Of a stretch of DNA of 64,000 nt, positions 53,238 through 62,002 are shown one piece after another; the first letter of the stretch is position 1; every line of letters begins with the position of its first letter. Below the pieces are notes generated by a model, which made no database searches, was not told the DNA's origin, and saw only the letters and a list, made by a program, of their open reading frames with translations. Location of the stretch: the NCBI GenBank assembly GCA_022226935.1, contig CP092081.1, forward strand, positions 2,938,181-3,002,180, written 5' to 3'. The position numbers and the translations under genes are program-made. This DNA comes from Nitrospira sp. (GTDB lineage Bacteria; Nitrospirota; Nitrospiria; Nitrospirales; Nitrospiraceae).

Positions 53238-54272
53238 TTATGGAAACAGAACTACTTTGCCGCATTGGCCGGACTTGATCAATTCAAATCCTTGGGCAAA
53301 GTCTTTGAGCGGGAAGGTATGGGTCAAGACCGGGCGGATGTTGAGCCCGGCTTTGAAGAGACCGGCCAAGCGATACCAGGTGCTGAAGAGCCGGCGGCCG
53401 GTGATGCCGTGGACGCGAATGCCTTTGAAAATGACTTCATTGGCGAGATCGCAGGTCACGGGGCCGCTGGGAATGCCGAAGAGCGTGACGCGGCCGCCGT
53501 TTTTGACGGAACGAAAGGCATGGTGCAGCGCGGTAGGATGTCCGGACATCTCCAGCGAGGCATCGACACCTTCACCCTTGGTGATGTCGAGAATGGCCGC
53601 GGCGATGGCCTCTGGTCCGTCGGTGTTCGCGTTCAGCACATGGTCGACTCCTACCTGTTTGGCCAATCCAAGACGGTAGTCACTGACATCGGTGGCGATG
53701 ATGGTGGCGGCGCCCGCCGTGCGGGCGACGGCGGCGGCAAAGAGGCCGGTCGGGCCGCAACCGGTAATCAAGACGGTGTGGCCGGTGAGGTCCTCGACCA
53801 GCGCCGCATCGACCGCATTGCCCAACGGTTCCTGCAAAGACGCCAGCTCCGGGGGAATGTCGGGCGAGGTTTTCCAGAGGACCGTCTCCGGCAGCACGAT
53901 GTAGTCGGCAAACGATCCATCCAGATCGACGCCGAGGATACGGTAGTTCTTACAGACATGAGCTTGGCCGGTACGGCATTGAAAGCAGGCGCCGCAGGTC
54001 AAGTGTGATTCTGCCGCGACATAGTCGCCCACCTTCACCAGGCTGACATCCGCCCCGACGGCGACGACCTCGCCGCACATTTCATGGCCGATGATGCGTG
54101 GAGGATGGATTCGACTACGGGCCCAGTCGTCCCAATTGTAGATGTGGGCATCGGTTCCGCAAAGCGATGTCGCTTTGACCCGGATGACCGCATCGTTAGG
54201 GCCCGGGGTGGGATCGGGACGTTCGGTATAGGTCAGGCCTGGTTGGGCGGCAGTTTTCACCAGCGCGCGCAT
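53238..54272 (-). CDS. tdh: L-threonine 3-dehydrogenase
   Basis: A 344-residue zinc enzyme with the catalytic site [15 protein letters not shown] and [12 protein letters not shown], structural cysteines in [15 protein letters not shown], and the Rossmann motif [17 protein letters not shown]. The TDH-specific IYNWDDW and [10 protein letters not shown] are present. It oxidises threonine to 2-amino-3-oxobutyrate with NAD+, feeding kbl. A perfect TATAAT on the minus strand ends 6 bases before the ATG, with no SD, which suggests a leaderless message. Confidence 0.95.
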   Translation of the reverse strand: MRALVKTAAQPGLTYTERPDPTPGPNDAVIRVKATSLCGTDAHIYNWDDWARSRIHPPRIIGHEMCGEVVAVGADVSLVKVGDYVAAESHLTCGACFQCRTGQAHVCKNYRILGVDLDGSFADYIVLPETVLWKTSPDIPPELASLQEPLGNAVDAALVEDLTGHTVLITGCGPTGLFAAAVARTAGAATIIATDVSDYRLGLAKQVGVDHVLNANTDGPEAIAAAILDITKGEGVDASLEMSGHPTALHHAFRSVKNGGRVTLFGIPSGPVTCDLANEVIFKGIRVHGITGRRLFSTWYRLAGLFKAGLNIRPVLTHTFPLKDFAQGFELIKSGQCGKVVLFP

Positions 54273-54278
54273 GGGTTC

Positions 54279-54306
54279 ATTATAACAAGACCCTCAGAAA
54301 TGCCTA
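54279..54306 (-). promoter_or_regulatory. Promoter of tdh-kbl, possibly giving a leaderless mRNA
   Basis: On the minus strand: TAGGCA-like -35 (54301-54306), 16-base spacer, perfect TATAAT (54279-54284), then only 6 bases to the tdh ATG. Transcription from this -10 should start at or next to the A of the start codon. No purine-rich SD fits in that space. Confidence 0.6.
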
Positions 54307-54425
54307 GCCAAAGCAGAAACTTGCCGGGATCTGCCGCAGGCGGGTCTCATGCCGATCAGCTCGTATCTCGGATGGCGCCCAAAAAACGGGTTGAACTGAG
54401 TAGGGCGCCTGGGTAGGATGCGAGC

Positions 54426-55451
54426 ATGCAGTCTCAGGTACACTCCACATACGCAAGGCTCATGCTTGGACTGGGAGTGATGTTCTGCGTGAGTCTGTCT
54501 CTTCCAGTCTCAGCCGGTCCGACCACCAATCAGGCTCCGGCAGCCCCCAAACGCTGGGCCCAGTTTGATCTGGTCAGTACCGAACCGGACGGGTCGGTGC
54601 AGGCCGGCAAAGATGTGGTGTTGAGCATCACGTTGGGCGGCGTGCCGGCCGGAGCGGAATCCGTCATGGCCATGATTGAGTCCAACGGATTTCAAAGCCA
54701 AACGGTGTCCTTGAGTGAGGACCCGACGGCTTCAGTGTACCAGGGCACGGTGATTCTGGAGCCCAATTCCACGTTGAAGAGCCGTACCACGGTGCATCCG
54801 AAGGCCGTGCGAGTGCGGGTGTCATTCGCGCGCGCGAAGATCAGCGGACTGGAAGAATTTTTGAGGCGAGATGTCTACGTGACGCTCGGTGAACCGCCCC
54901 CCAACGACACCGAAGCAGACGTCCAGCCTGGACCGGTGGCCGAAAGTCCGGAAGCGGATGCGGCGGCCGTGCAAAAGGCCACGGAGCAAGCGATGGCCGT
55001 GAATGCGACGATCGCGGAGGAAGATCTGCTTCCCCTTCCTCCGCCCGGAGAATCCAAAGCCTATTGGAAACAGGTGAGTGATCTGATCAGCCGGAATTGG
55101 AGCCGACAAATCCGTTCCATTCGTCGCGCGCCCAGCAGTGAAACGGTTCGTGTGCAGTTCAAGATGTATGCGAGTGGGATTGCCCAGGTGATTCAATTGG
55201 AGAAAAGTTCCGGGGCTCGTGATGTGAACGATGCGGGGCTTCAAACGATCATTCATGCCCAGCCGTTTCCCCCGATCCCGGCCGATCTCGGCAGCGATGT
55301 CGTCGATGTACATGTGCGTATGCGAACGGGGGCGAAAGTCGCCACGCGCGATGTGGAAATGACGGTTGAGAAAAAGCCGTCGAAATCCACTCCACCCCCG
55401 GCCTCACCATCCAAAGAAGGAGCCGCGGCAAGCGGTTCTACAAAGGAGTAA
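54426..55451 (+). CDS. Exported protein with TonB/TolA-like C-terminal domain
   Basis: A 341-residue protein. Signal sequence (GVMFCVSLSLPVSAGP), a beta-rich region (about 45-160) with RRDVYVTLGEPPPND, an Ala/Glu-rich helix, and then the TonB-C-like domain SKAYWKQVSDLISRNWSRQI with VRVQFKMYASGIAQVIQLEK and GLQTIIHAQPFPPIPADLG. Usual TonB-C domains bridge to outer-membrane transporters; here the protein lacks the N-terminal membrane anchor and the proline spacer of TonB, so it is not classical TonB. Ends in a Lys/Pro-rich tail. YceI follows after 2 bases. Confidence 0.8.
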   Translation: MQSQVHSTYARLMLGLGVMFCVSLSLPVSAGPTTNQAPAAPKRWAQFDLVSTEPDGSVQAGKDVVLSITLGGVPAGAESVMAMIESNGFQSQTVSLSEDPTASVYQGTVILEPNSTLKSRTTVHPKAVRVRVSFARAKISGLEEFLRRDVYVTLGEPPPNDTEADVQPGPVAESPEADAAAVQKATEQAMAVNATIAEEDLLPLPPPGESKAYWKQVSDLISRNWSRQIRSIRRAPSSETVRVQFKMYASGIAQVIQLEKSSGARDVNDAGLQTIIHAQPFPPIPADLGSDVVDVHVRMRTGAKVATRDVEMTVEKKPSKSTPPPASPSKEGAAASGSTKE

Positions 55452-55453
55452 CT

Positions 55454-56065
55454 ATGACGAAGGGGACTGGTCGTGCAGTAGCCATGTGGTGTCTCGGAAC
55501 GGGAATGGTGTTGGGCGCAACTTTTGCGCAAGCAGAAACGGCGCGATATGACGTGGATCTCGACCATTCAATCGTGGAGTTCAAGGTTGCCCACATGGTG
55601 GTGTCGAAGACGACCGGACACTTCAAGGACTACACCGGCTTCATCGAAATGGATCCTGATGCCGGAACGGTCAAAGCTCTTCAAGCAACGATCAAGACCG
55701 CGTCGGTGACGACCAATCACGAAAAACGCGACGCGCATTTGCGCAATCCCGATTTTTTCGACGCCGAAAAGTACCCGACCATCACGTACACTATGAAAAG
55801 CTACAAGAAGGCCGGCGACGGATATGTGGCGGTCGGCGATCTCACGCTGCACGGCGTCACCAAGGAGATTGCGCTGACGGGCAATTTCAACGGCGTCGCG
55901 AAGGATCCGTGGGGGAACACGCGCGCGGGATTTACGGCTGAAGGCAAACTGAACAGGAAAGATTTCGGCATGGTGTGGAACAAGGCCCTCGATAGCGGCG
56001 GCCTGGTGGTCGGAGACGACGTCTTTATCAGATTGGACATCGAATGCATTAAGGCGAAATCGTAA
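55454..56065 (+). CDS. YceI family periplasmic protein
   Basis: A 203-residue lipocalin-like protein. Signal peptide (MVLGATFAQAE), then ARYDVDLDHSIVEFKVAHMV, KTTGHFKDYTGFIEMDPDAG, EKRDAHLRNPDFFDAEKYPT and the end MVWNKALDSGGLVVGDDV. YceI proteins bind polyisoprenoids and are linked to quinone chemistry or stress. It begins 2 bases after the TonB-C gene and is certainly co-transcribed. Confidence 0.93.
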   Translation: MTKGTGRAVAMWCLGTGMVLGATFAQAETARYDVDLDHSIVEFKVAHMVVSKTTGHFKDYTGFIEMDPDAGTVKALQATIKTASVTTNHEKRDAHLRNPDFFDAEKYPTITYTMKSYKKAGDGYVAVGDLTLHGVTKEIALTGNFNGVAKDPWGNTRAGFTAEGKLNRKDFGMVWNKALDSGGLVVGDDVFIRLDIECIKAKS

Positions 56066-56093
56066 GTCGAACCGCCTCTCTCAGGGGCCATGC

Positions 56094-56120
56094 GCCTGCC
56101 CGGCGCTGTGCCGGGCAGGC
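56094..56120. other. Perfect 11-base hairpin after yceI
   Basis: GCCTGCCCGGC (56094-56104), 5-base loop, GCCGGGCAGGC (56110-56120). A strong GC stem without a T-run, 28 bases after the yceI stop. It may pause or partly end transcription, or protect the 3' end of the message. Confidence 0.5.
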
Positions 56121-56349
56121 TGAGCCAGCAACCGCGCATGTGGCGGGGTACCTCTCTCCAGGGAAGCAGCCCGCCCCCATCCTGTGACGCCGGTTTCAGC
56201 AGACACCGCAGCTGGTCGAAGTGCAGCGAGGATGTCTTGAGCATCGTGGCCGCTGTCGGGTCTCGGTACGCCGGTTTCATCGCGCGCGGCGTCCTGGGAC
56301 GGCCAGGTGGGAGCAACGAGTGAGTGAATGGGAATCAAAGGACATGGCG

Positions 56350-57003
56350 ATGGGAATCACGCAGACTGGAAAATTCGAGCAGGTCACCGGTAGGATACGC
56401 CGCATGGGGTCCTGGAAACTGGCAGGGGCGGCGCTGGCGTTGACATGGACGATCGGCAGCATGGACGCCGGAGCGTTGGAGTTTACGGCCGATCAGATCA
56501 CGAAGATCAACGGCCGGACCCAGAAATCCAACATTTATTATCGCGACAATATGTGGCGGATCGAACACCACACGATGGGGCCCGTCAACATCAGCATCGT
56601 GCGCAAAGATAAGCAGGTTGTCTGGCTGCTGCTGTCGCGCATGAAGCATTTTAAGACCGTGCCCTATAAGGCCGAGCAAGATCTCAAGGTGTCAGAGCAT
56701 CTGGAGGGGGAGATTGCGCGTGAAGAAATCGGAACGGAAACGCGCGAGGGACATCCGACGACGCTGTATGAAGTGACGGTCAAGGACGGCGAGCGGACGG
56801 AGGTGTACTACCAGTGGCTGGCCACCGACATTCACTTCCCGATGAAACTCGCCAAAAAGGATGGAAGCTGGATCGTCGAGTATCAGCATGTCAAATTCCG
56901 GCCGTTGATCGATTACCTGTTTCAGTTGCCGCTCAACTTCGAACCCTTGGAAGAATTTGATCATCAGCCGGCTGCGGCGGAGCCGAATCACCAGCCGATG
57001 TAG
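56350..57003 (+). CDS. Exported LolA-fold-like protein
   Basis: A 217-residue protein. AAAGGA lies 7 bases before the ATG at 56350. Signal segment GSWKLAGAALALTWTIGSMD with cleavage near ALEF, then a half-barrel-like mature part: FTADQITKINGRTQKSNIYY, NMWRIEHHTMGPVNISIVRK, VVWLLLSRMKHFKTVPYKAE and WLATDIHFPMKLAKKDGSWI. This pattern is that of LolA/DUF4412-like periplasmic lipid-binding folds. The SUMF1 gene follows after 27 bases. Role unknown, perhaps lipid or cofactor transfer. Confidence 0.78.
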   Translation: MGITQTGKFEQVTGRIRRMGSWKLAGAALALTWTIGSMDAGALEFTADQITKINGRTQKSNIYYRDNMWRIEHHTMGPVNISIVRKDKQVVWLLLSRMKHFKTVPYKAEQDLKVSEHLEGEIAREEIGTETREGHPTTLYEVTVKDGERTEVYYQWLATDIHFPMKLAKKDGSWIVEYQHVKFRPLIDYLFQLPLNFEPLEEFDHQPAAAEPNHQPM

Positions 57004-57030
57004 ATGACCGGAACATAAAGGAGCGTGATC

Positions 57031-57957
57031 GTGGGCAAGCGAGGAATAGCCGTATGGGCTCTGAGTGCGACCGTGTGGGCAATGAGTGGATCTCTGTATG
57101 CGCTCGATGTGGCGGACGTCGTCCGCGAATGGACGCCTGAAGGAAAGACGCTGGCGATGGAACGCGCCAAGTTGCTGGCGCACGATGAGATGATTCGTAT
57201 TCCGGCCGGCGAGTTTCTCATGGGAAGCGACCGGAAGGTCGATAAAAATTCCTACCTGGCCGAGTTCCCGCAACGTAAAGTCTATGTGGATGCCTACGAC
57301 ATCGACAAATACGAAGTGACGACCGTGCAGTTTCTCAAATATGTGCTGGCCCATGATCTCGGCCCGTTGATCGATTGGCAGTACGACGGAGGGAATTTTC
57401 AGGAGACCATGGTCAGCCATCCGGTGATGCATGTCTCCTGGTTCGACGCGGAGGCGTATTGCAAGTGGGTGGGGAAACGGTTGCCCACCGAAGCGGAATG
57501 GGAAAAGGCCGCCCGAGGTGAAGACGGGCGCATCTATCCCTGGGGCAATCAAATGGCCGGACTGTCGCGGGCCAACTTCGGCCGGACCGGTTTGTCCGGG
57601 CCGGTGCGGGATCGCCCGGAACGGCTGTTGCTCTATCCGCCGATTATCTCGGTCGATAAGTATGACAATGCGATCAGCCCCTATGGCGTGTTTCAGATGG
57701 CCGGCAACGTGGCCGAATGGGTCAATGACTGGTACGACCCGAAATACTACAGCATCGGACCGGCCAAAAATCCCAAAGGCCCCGAGACCGGCAGCCAGCG
57801 AAGCTTTCGCGGCGGCGGCTGGATCGACAGCACACCCAGCGTGCGCGTCGCCCAGCGTAATGGCACGGATCCGAACACCAAAATGAATTGGATGGGGTTC
57901 CGCTGTGCGCGGGACGTAAATGAATCGGCTGGCGCACCCCAGGCTGAAGCGAAATAG
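57031..57957 (+). CDS. Exported SUMF1-fold protein 1 (no FGE catalytic cysteines)
   Basis: A 308-residue exported protein starting at a GTG with AAAGGAG 7 bases upstream. The SUMF1/FGE-sulfatase fold is clear: IRIPAGEFLMGSDRKVDKNS, YDIDKYEVTTVQFLKYV, VSWFDAEAYCKWVGKRLPTE, GEDGRIYPWGN, MAGNVAEWVNDWYDP, RSFRGGGWID and GFRCARD. The two Cys of formylglycine-generating enzymes are absent from the final region, so sulfatase activation is unlikely. NirV-like proteins of the same fold accompany nirK in some denitrifiers; that link is open here. Confidence 0.87.
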   Translation: MGKRGIAVWALSATVWAMSGSLYALDVADVVREWTPEGKTLAMERAKLLAHDEMIRIPAGEFLMGSDRKVDKNSYLAEFPQRKVYVDAYDIDKYEVTTVQFLKYVLAHDLGPLIDWQYDGGNFQETMVSHPVMHVSWFDAEAYCKWVGKRLPTEAEWEKAARGEDGRIYPWGNQMAGLSRANFGRTGLSGPVRDRPERLLLYPPIISVDKYDNAISPYGVFQMAGNVAEWVNDWYDPKYYSIGPAKNPKGPETGSQRSFRGGGWIDSTPSVRVAQRNGTDPNTKMNWMGFRCARDVNESAGAPQAEAK

Positions 57958-58014
57958 CTTCGGACGATTGGCTTGAGTTGTCGGAATGGTGCCTGGCCGG
58001 CTGGCGGAGGACCT

Positions 58015-58857
58015 TCAGGAAGTTCGCTTCTTGCTCAAGAGCCGGTGGACTTGCTCGCTCGTTTCTTTCACGAGAATGCCCATTTTCCCATGCGAGGGTT
58101 CGAAGTCCACGGAGAGGCCGTGGCTGCGGATGCGTTCGCTGGCCGTCGGGCCGATGGAGGCGACGACCAGTCTCCCGCAGGCTTGCTTGAATGGGACGGC
58201 TTGGCCCTCCTGTTCTACCAGCTGCATCATGTGATCGAATTGGGCGGCATTGGTGATCAGCACTACCTGGACTTGTCCCGCCAGAATCTGACGTAAGGCC
58301 TCCTTCATCGGCGCCGTGTCTTCCGGGAGTGCCCAGCGATAGATGGGTACTGGAGTGACGTGTGCTCCCCGCTGCCTCAGGGCCTCTAATAGGTCGCGGT
58401 TCGTTACCCCATATTCTTGCACCGCCACCCGCAAGCCCTTTACGGGGCGAGAGGCATCCAAAGTCGAGACGACATCCATCCAGGTATTAGGCTCAGGGAC
58501 GGTTAACGTCGGTTGGAACCCCAGCGCCTTGAGCGCGGCGACCGGTTTGGGACCACGGGCCACGAGGACGGTGTTCTTCACCGCTGCGGCCACGGCGCTT
58601 GTGGTGTAGCGACTATGGAGGATCTCAAAGAGGGCGGTGGTGCCGGCGCCGGTCATCAGCACCAGCACGTCGAACCCTCCCCTCATCAGTTGTTCGCCAA
58701 ACTGCAGGGCCGCCGAATTGTCCTCAAGCGGAATCTCCCGCAACGACGGCGTCACGAGCGGTTTGCCGCTGTGGCGCTCGATGAGCCGCGCCATCTCTGC
58801 TGCCATGCGCGACTCGAAAGAGACGACGGTTAACCCATTGAATCCCGCACTGGCCAT
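58015..58857 (-). CDS. hemD: Uroporphyrinogen-III synthase
   Basis: A 280-residue protein with the two-domain HemD pattern: NGLTVVSFESRMAAEMARLI, FDVLVLMTGAGTTALFEIL, GLRVAVQEYGVTNRDLLEAL and VQVVLITNAAQFDHMMQLVE with ASIGPTASERIRSHGL. It closes and rearranges hydroxymethylbilane to uroporphyrinogen III for heme/siroheme/heme d1. It is convergent with SUMF1 gene 1 and followed by SUMF1 gene 2 in the same direction, without a clear operon. Confidence 0.9.
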   Translation of the reverse strand: MASAGFNGLTVVSFESRMAAEMARLIERHSGKPLVTPSLREIPLEDNSAALQFGEQLMRGGFDVLVLMTGAGTTALFEILHSRYTTSAVAAAVKNTVLVARGPKPVAALKALGFQPTLTVPEPNTWMDVVSTLDASRPVKGLRVAVQEYGVTNRDLLEALRQRGAHVTPVPIYRWALPEDTAPMKEALRQILAGQVQVVLITNAAQFDHMMQLVEQEGQAVPFKQACGRLVVASIGPTASERIRSHGLSVDFEPSHGKMGILVKETSEQVHRLLSKKRTS

Positions 58858-58898
58858 GACACCCCCGGCGACCCAGTATCGCCCAGTCGAGCGATAGG

Positions 58899-59738
58899 CT
58901 ATTTCGCATCCATTGCGCAGCGGAATCCTGTCGATTCATTTCTCATGGTCGGATCGCTATCCACGCGGGTGAAGATACGAACCGTCGGCGTTTCGTTCTG
59001 CCATCCGGCTCCTCGAATGACTTTCTTGTCGCCGCTGTCCGGACCAGGAGGATTCTTGTCGGGACTCTTTTCGTAATATTTCGGATCATACCAATCGTTG
59101 ACCCATTCCCAGACGTTCCCCGCCATATCATAGACGCCGTAGGGACTTTTGCCCTTCTCGTAACTCCCCACCGGCATCAACGTCTTTTCGCCGATCCATT
59201 TCTGATTGAAGTTGAGGTGTCCATTGGTTGGTTCGACGTTGCCCCAGGGAAAGCGCCAATCATGGTTGCCCTTGGCGGCTTTTTCCCACTCGGCCTCGCG
59301 CGGGAGCCGCCTGCCTACCCACTTGCAATAGGCGTCGGCATCGGACCAATCGACATTGATCACCGGGCGGTCGGCGAGCGACGCAGGAATACCGATGCCT
59401 TCCCACAGATTGCGGGTGGGGTTCTTGGGATTTTGCGGCACGCGATGGTTCGTGGCCTTGACGAATTCCAAGTACCGCGCGTTCGTGACCTCATACTTAT
59501 CGATGTAAAACGGGTCGATGTCGATGACGTGTCGCGGATATTCATCGCGCCCGCCGTCACGATCGCCGGTCGGCACCCCCATGGGATAGGAACCGGCCGG
59601 GATCAACACCAGCGGCGCGCCGTCCTTGCCCGTGATTTCTTTCGGCTGAGCGTCCTGTTCCGCGGCGAGTGCGTGAGACCCCGTGCCATTCATTCCGAAA
59701 AGCGCTACCACTATTGCCAGGACAGATCGTGCCAACAT
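58899..59738 (-). CDS. Exported SUMF1-fold protein 2 (no FGE catalytic cysteines)
   Basis: A 279-residue protein. The start at 59738 (MLARSVLAIVVALFG) gives a signal peptide (cleaved near ALAAEQD) and has AAAGGAG upstream; the longer frame to 59885 is rejected. SUMF1 fold with VLIPAGSYPMGVPTGDRDGG, FYIDKYEVTNARYLEFVKAT, VDWSDADAYCKWVGRRLPRE, MAGNVWEWVNDWYDPKYYEK and KKVIRGAGWQNE, GFRCAMDAK. Like its partner at 57031 it has no Cys pair at the catalytic site. The two are paralogues by shared WVNDWYDPKYY. Exported, so acts in the periplasm. Confidence 0.87.
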   Translation of the reverse strand: MLARSVLAIVVALFGMNGTGSHALAAEQDAQPKEITGKDGAPLVLIPAGSYPMGVPTGDRDGGRDEYPRHVIDIDPFYIDKYEVTNARYLEFVKATNHRVPQNPKNPTRNLWEGIGIPASLADRPVINVDWSDADAYCKWVGRRLPREAEWEKAAKGNHDWRFPWGNVEPTNGHLNFNQKWIGEKTLMPVGSYEKGKSPYGVYDMAGNVWEWVNDWYDPKYYEKSPDKNPPGPDSGDKKVIRGAGWQNETPTVRIFTRVDSDPTMRNESTGFRCAMDAK

Positions 59739-59912
59739 AGCTCCAAGCTCCTTTGGTTCGAGAGAATCGATGCCCGATCGTACCACAGCCGGGCAGTTTT
59801 CAAACACGGCCGGTGGAGGAAAGACGCCGGTGGCGGGGAGGGCGGAAGCAGAAGATTGAGGATTGACGGGGTGACAGCCCCCCACCTACTATACGGCCGG
59901 GGAGACTTCGGC

Positions 59913-60338
59913 GTGACGACCCACCGAGGCTTGCGACATCTGGCGCTGCGTGTGACCGATCTGGCGAGGTCGCGCGCCTTCTATGAACATTTTTTGGCCA
60001 TGAAGGTGGTCTGGGAGCCGGACCCCGACAACGTCTACTTTAGTTCGGGATCCGACAACCTGGCATTGCACCAGATCGGCGCGGGAGAGTTGGCCCACTA
60101 CCAGCCTCTCGGGGGCCAGTTACTCGATCACTTCGGCGTGATTCTGGATAGTCCCGCCCATGTGGATGAGATGTTTCGAGAAGTGCAGCAGGGCGCGGCT
60201 CAGTATGGGGCCGCGATCGCCAAGCCGCCCAAGCAACATCGTGACGGCAGTTATTCCTTCTATTTTACCGATCCGGACGGCAACGTGATTCAGGCCTTGT
60301 ACGAACCGACACTCAGCCGGATGGAACTGAAACTGTAA
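59913..60338 (+). CDS. VOC (glyoxalase/bleomycin resistance fold) family protein
   Basis: A 141-residue protein. Start GTG 59913 with GGGGAG 8 bases upstream; the frame is open far upstream, but that part is antisense to SUMF1 gene 2. Two beta-alpha-beta-beta-beta units: LRHLALRVTDLARSRAFYEH and LLDHFGVILDSPAHVDEMFR, with YSFYFTDPDGNVIQALYEPT giving a metal-binding His/Glu set. Substrate unknown. The MBL-fold gene follows 22 bases later on the same strand, so both may act in one pathway. Confidence 0.85.
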   Translation: MTTHRGLRHLALRVTDLARSRAFYEHFLAMKVVWEPDPDNVYFSSGSDNLALHQIGAGELAHYQPLGGQLLDHFGVILDSPAHVDEMFREVQQGAAQYGAAIAKPPKQHRDGSYSFYFTDPDGNVIQALYEPTLSRMELKL

Positions 60339-60360
60339 GCCTCGCCGCACCTCGACGATC

Positions 60361-61980
60361 ATGGGAATCTGGAATACCTTGTCACGCGATCAGTATGTGG
60401 GCCTCGCCCCCTGGGTGTGGGTGCAGCTTGAAAGCAATCAACCGCCGGGGCCGTTTCCATTTATCGGTGGCGTCGCTCCGGAGGTCGTGGCCAGCTTGCA
60501 CGAGGCGCACAGCCTGTTTCTCGCCTGCGTGGAAACCGCAATCAGCGACGTGTTCTCACGGCGCTCGGCCCTCGGCGATCCCCAGACCAGAGTGCGGCTT
60601 GAGGATGCCTACGCCGAACTAGTGAATTCTCGCCGGCAGCTCAGCCAGCACATTACGGCACGCCGACAGCCAGACGGGCAATTTGTCTGGTCGCATCCAT
60701 TCGATGCGACAAAATCGGCCACGGTGGTGAATACCGGTCTGCGCATCTTCAATGCGGTAAAACGCCAGGCCATTCCCGTTTCCTTTGAACGCCCGATGGG
60801 GCCGTTGGTCGGAAAGTTGCTGGGCATGCTGGACGGCACACAGCAAGCCGGCGCGATTCAAACCATCGTCGCCACGGCCGGACGGGATGGCGAACGGCTG
60901 CTGACTCAATTGATGGAAATGTTTCTCCAATATGAGTGCCTGGCCCCTGCTCCGAATACCTCAGTTCGCAATCACTGGCTGCAGCATACGGCTGATCGGG
61001 ACACGATTCATCTCGGTCATGCGGCGCTCATGTATCGGCAGCGCGATCAGTTCCTGCTGTTCGATCCTTGGCTGCTCCCCTGGTTTGCGGAATCGAATGT
61101 GCCGAGCCTGTGGGTGTCCTTGTTACCGAAGCCGGCGGCCATTTTTTTGACGCATGATCATGACGACCATGTCGATCCCAGGACGCTGCTGCATGTGCCG
61201 AAGGATGTTCCGATCGTCATTCCCAGCCGGCGGAACCGCAAGAGGTTTTTCTACGACTACCTTCCGTTGCTGCGGGAGTTGGGGTTCACCCACATCATCG
61301 AACTGGCGCACGGCGAGACCTGGAACTTTGATGGCGGTGCCGTGGTCTCGGTGCCGTTTTACGGTGAAGATCCCTGCGATCTCGAGATGCCGCGAAATTG
61401 TTATCTCGTGACCGATCGTGGGCAAAATGTGCTGGTCCATGCCGATAGCGGGCCGACAAACAGCGGACGGTCGGCGATCAAGGAAGGCGTCATTCAGCAG
61501 TTGGTTCAGAAATATGGTCCCATCTCGTTCGTGCTCGCCTCTCAGCAGCAGCTGCAAGAAATTCGCAGTTATGCCGCCCATGCGTCTCTCTCCCATCCCG
61601 GCCTCTGGCTCGAGGTGGGGGAGAACGGATATCTCACCAATAGTTACTTGAGTGAGTTATGCGCCGCCGCGCAGGCCCGGCTGTTCGTCTCCTACGCCAC
61701 GGGCGGCGCCGATTGGTATCCGGACCATTTGTCGTTCATGTTCAGTCAGCGCAATCCCGCGCGCACCGCATTGCTGACCGCCAACTGGGAGCCGCCGGAA
61801 AAACTCAAAGATCTTCTGTCCCCACATGATTGCCGGTATCATCGCGCTCAGGCGTTGGATCGGTTCCGCATTGCCGAGGATGGATCGGTCCAGGTCTCGT
61901 CTGTGGTCGAGGCCCTCTCGCCCATGCCACTGTACCGGCTCGATCATGGCGAACCGACATTTATGAAGCGGGCCAGATAA
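60361..61980 (+). CDS. Metallo-beta-lactamase-fold protein with N-terminal extension
   Basis: A 539-residue protein. The first about 215 residues are a helical domain with [20 protein letters not shown]. The MBL domain then carries [20 protein letters not shown] (His-x-His-x-Asp-His), LAHGETWNF and [19 protein letters not shown], giving a UlaG/CMP-NeuAc-hydroxylase-like architecture. The C-terminus is a small domain with YRLDHGEP. A hydrolase or hydroxylase using two metals; substrate unknown. An N-terminal HTH-like segment of PqqD type around LGMLDGTQ is possible. Confidence 0.85.
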   Translation: MGIWNTLSRDQYVGLAPWVWVQLESNQPPGPFPFIGGVAPEVVASLHEAHSLFLACVETAISDVFSRRSALGDPQTRVRLEDAYAELVNSRRQLSQHITARRQPDGQFVWSHPFDATKSATVVNTGLRIFNAVKRQAIPVSFERPMGPLVGKLLGMLDGTQQAGAIQTIVATAGRDGERLLTQLMEMFLQYECLAPAPNTSVRNHWLQHTADRDTIHLGHAALMYRQRDQFLLFDPWLLPWFAESNVPSLWVSLLPKPAAIFLTHDHDDHVDPRTLLHVPKDVPIVIPSRRNRKRFFYDYLPLLRELGFTHIIELAHGETWNFDGGAVVSVPFYGEDPCDLEMPRNCYLVTDRGQNVLVHADSGPTNSGRSAIKEGVIQQLVQKYGPISFVLASQQQLQEIRSYAAHASLSHPGLWLEVGENGYLTNSYLSELCAAAQARLFVSYATGGADWYPDHLSFMFSQRNPARTALLTANWEPPEKLKDLLSPHDCRYHRAQALDRFRIAEDGSVQVSSVVEALSPMPLYRLDHGEPTFMKRAR

Positions 61981-62002
61981 TGTCCAGAAGGGGAAAGTCG
62001 TT

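Noticed and set aside
57031-57957. Formylglycine-generating enzyme function for the SUMF1-fold proteins
   Set aside because: Catalytic cysteines are absent in both copies and no sulfatase gene is in the window.
59217-59912. Upstream extension of the VOC gene by 232 codons
   Set aside because: It is antisense to the second SUMF1 gene. The GTG at 59913 with GGGGAG is a better start.
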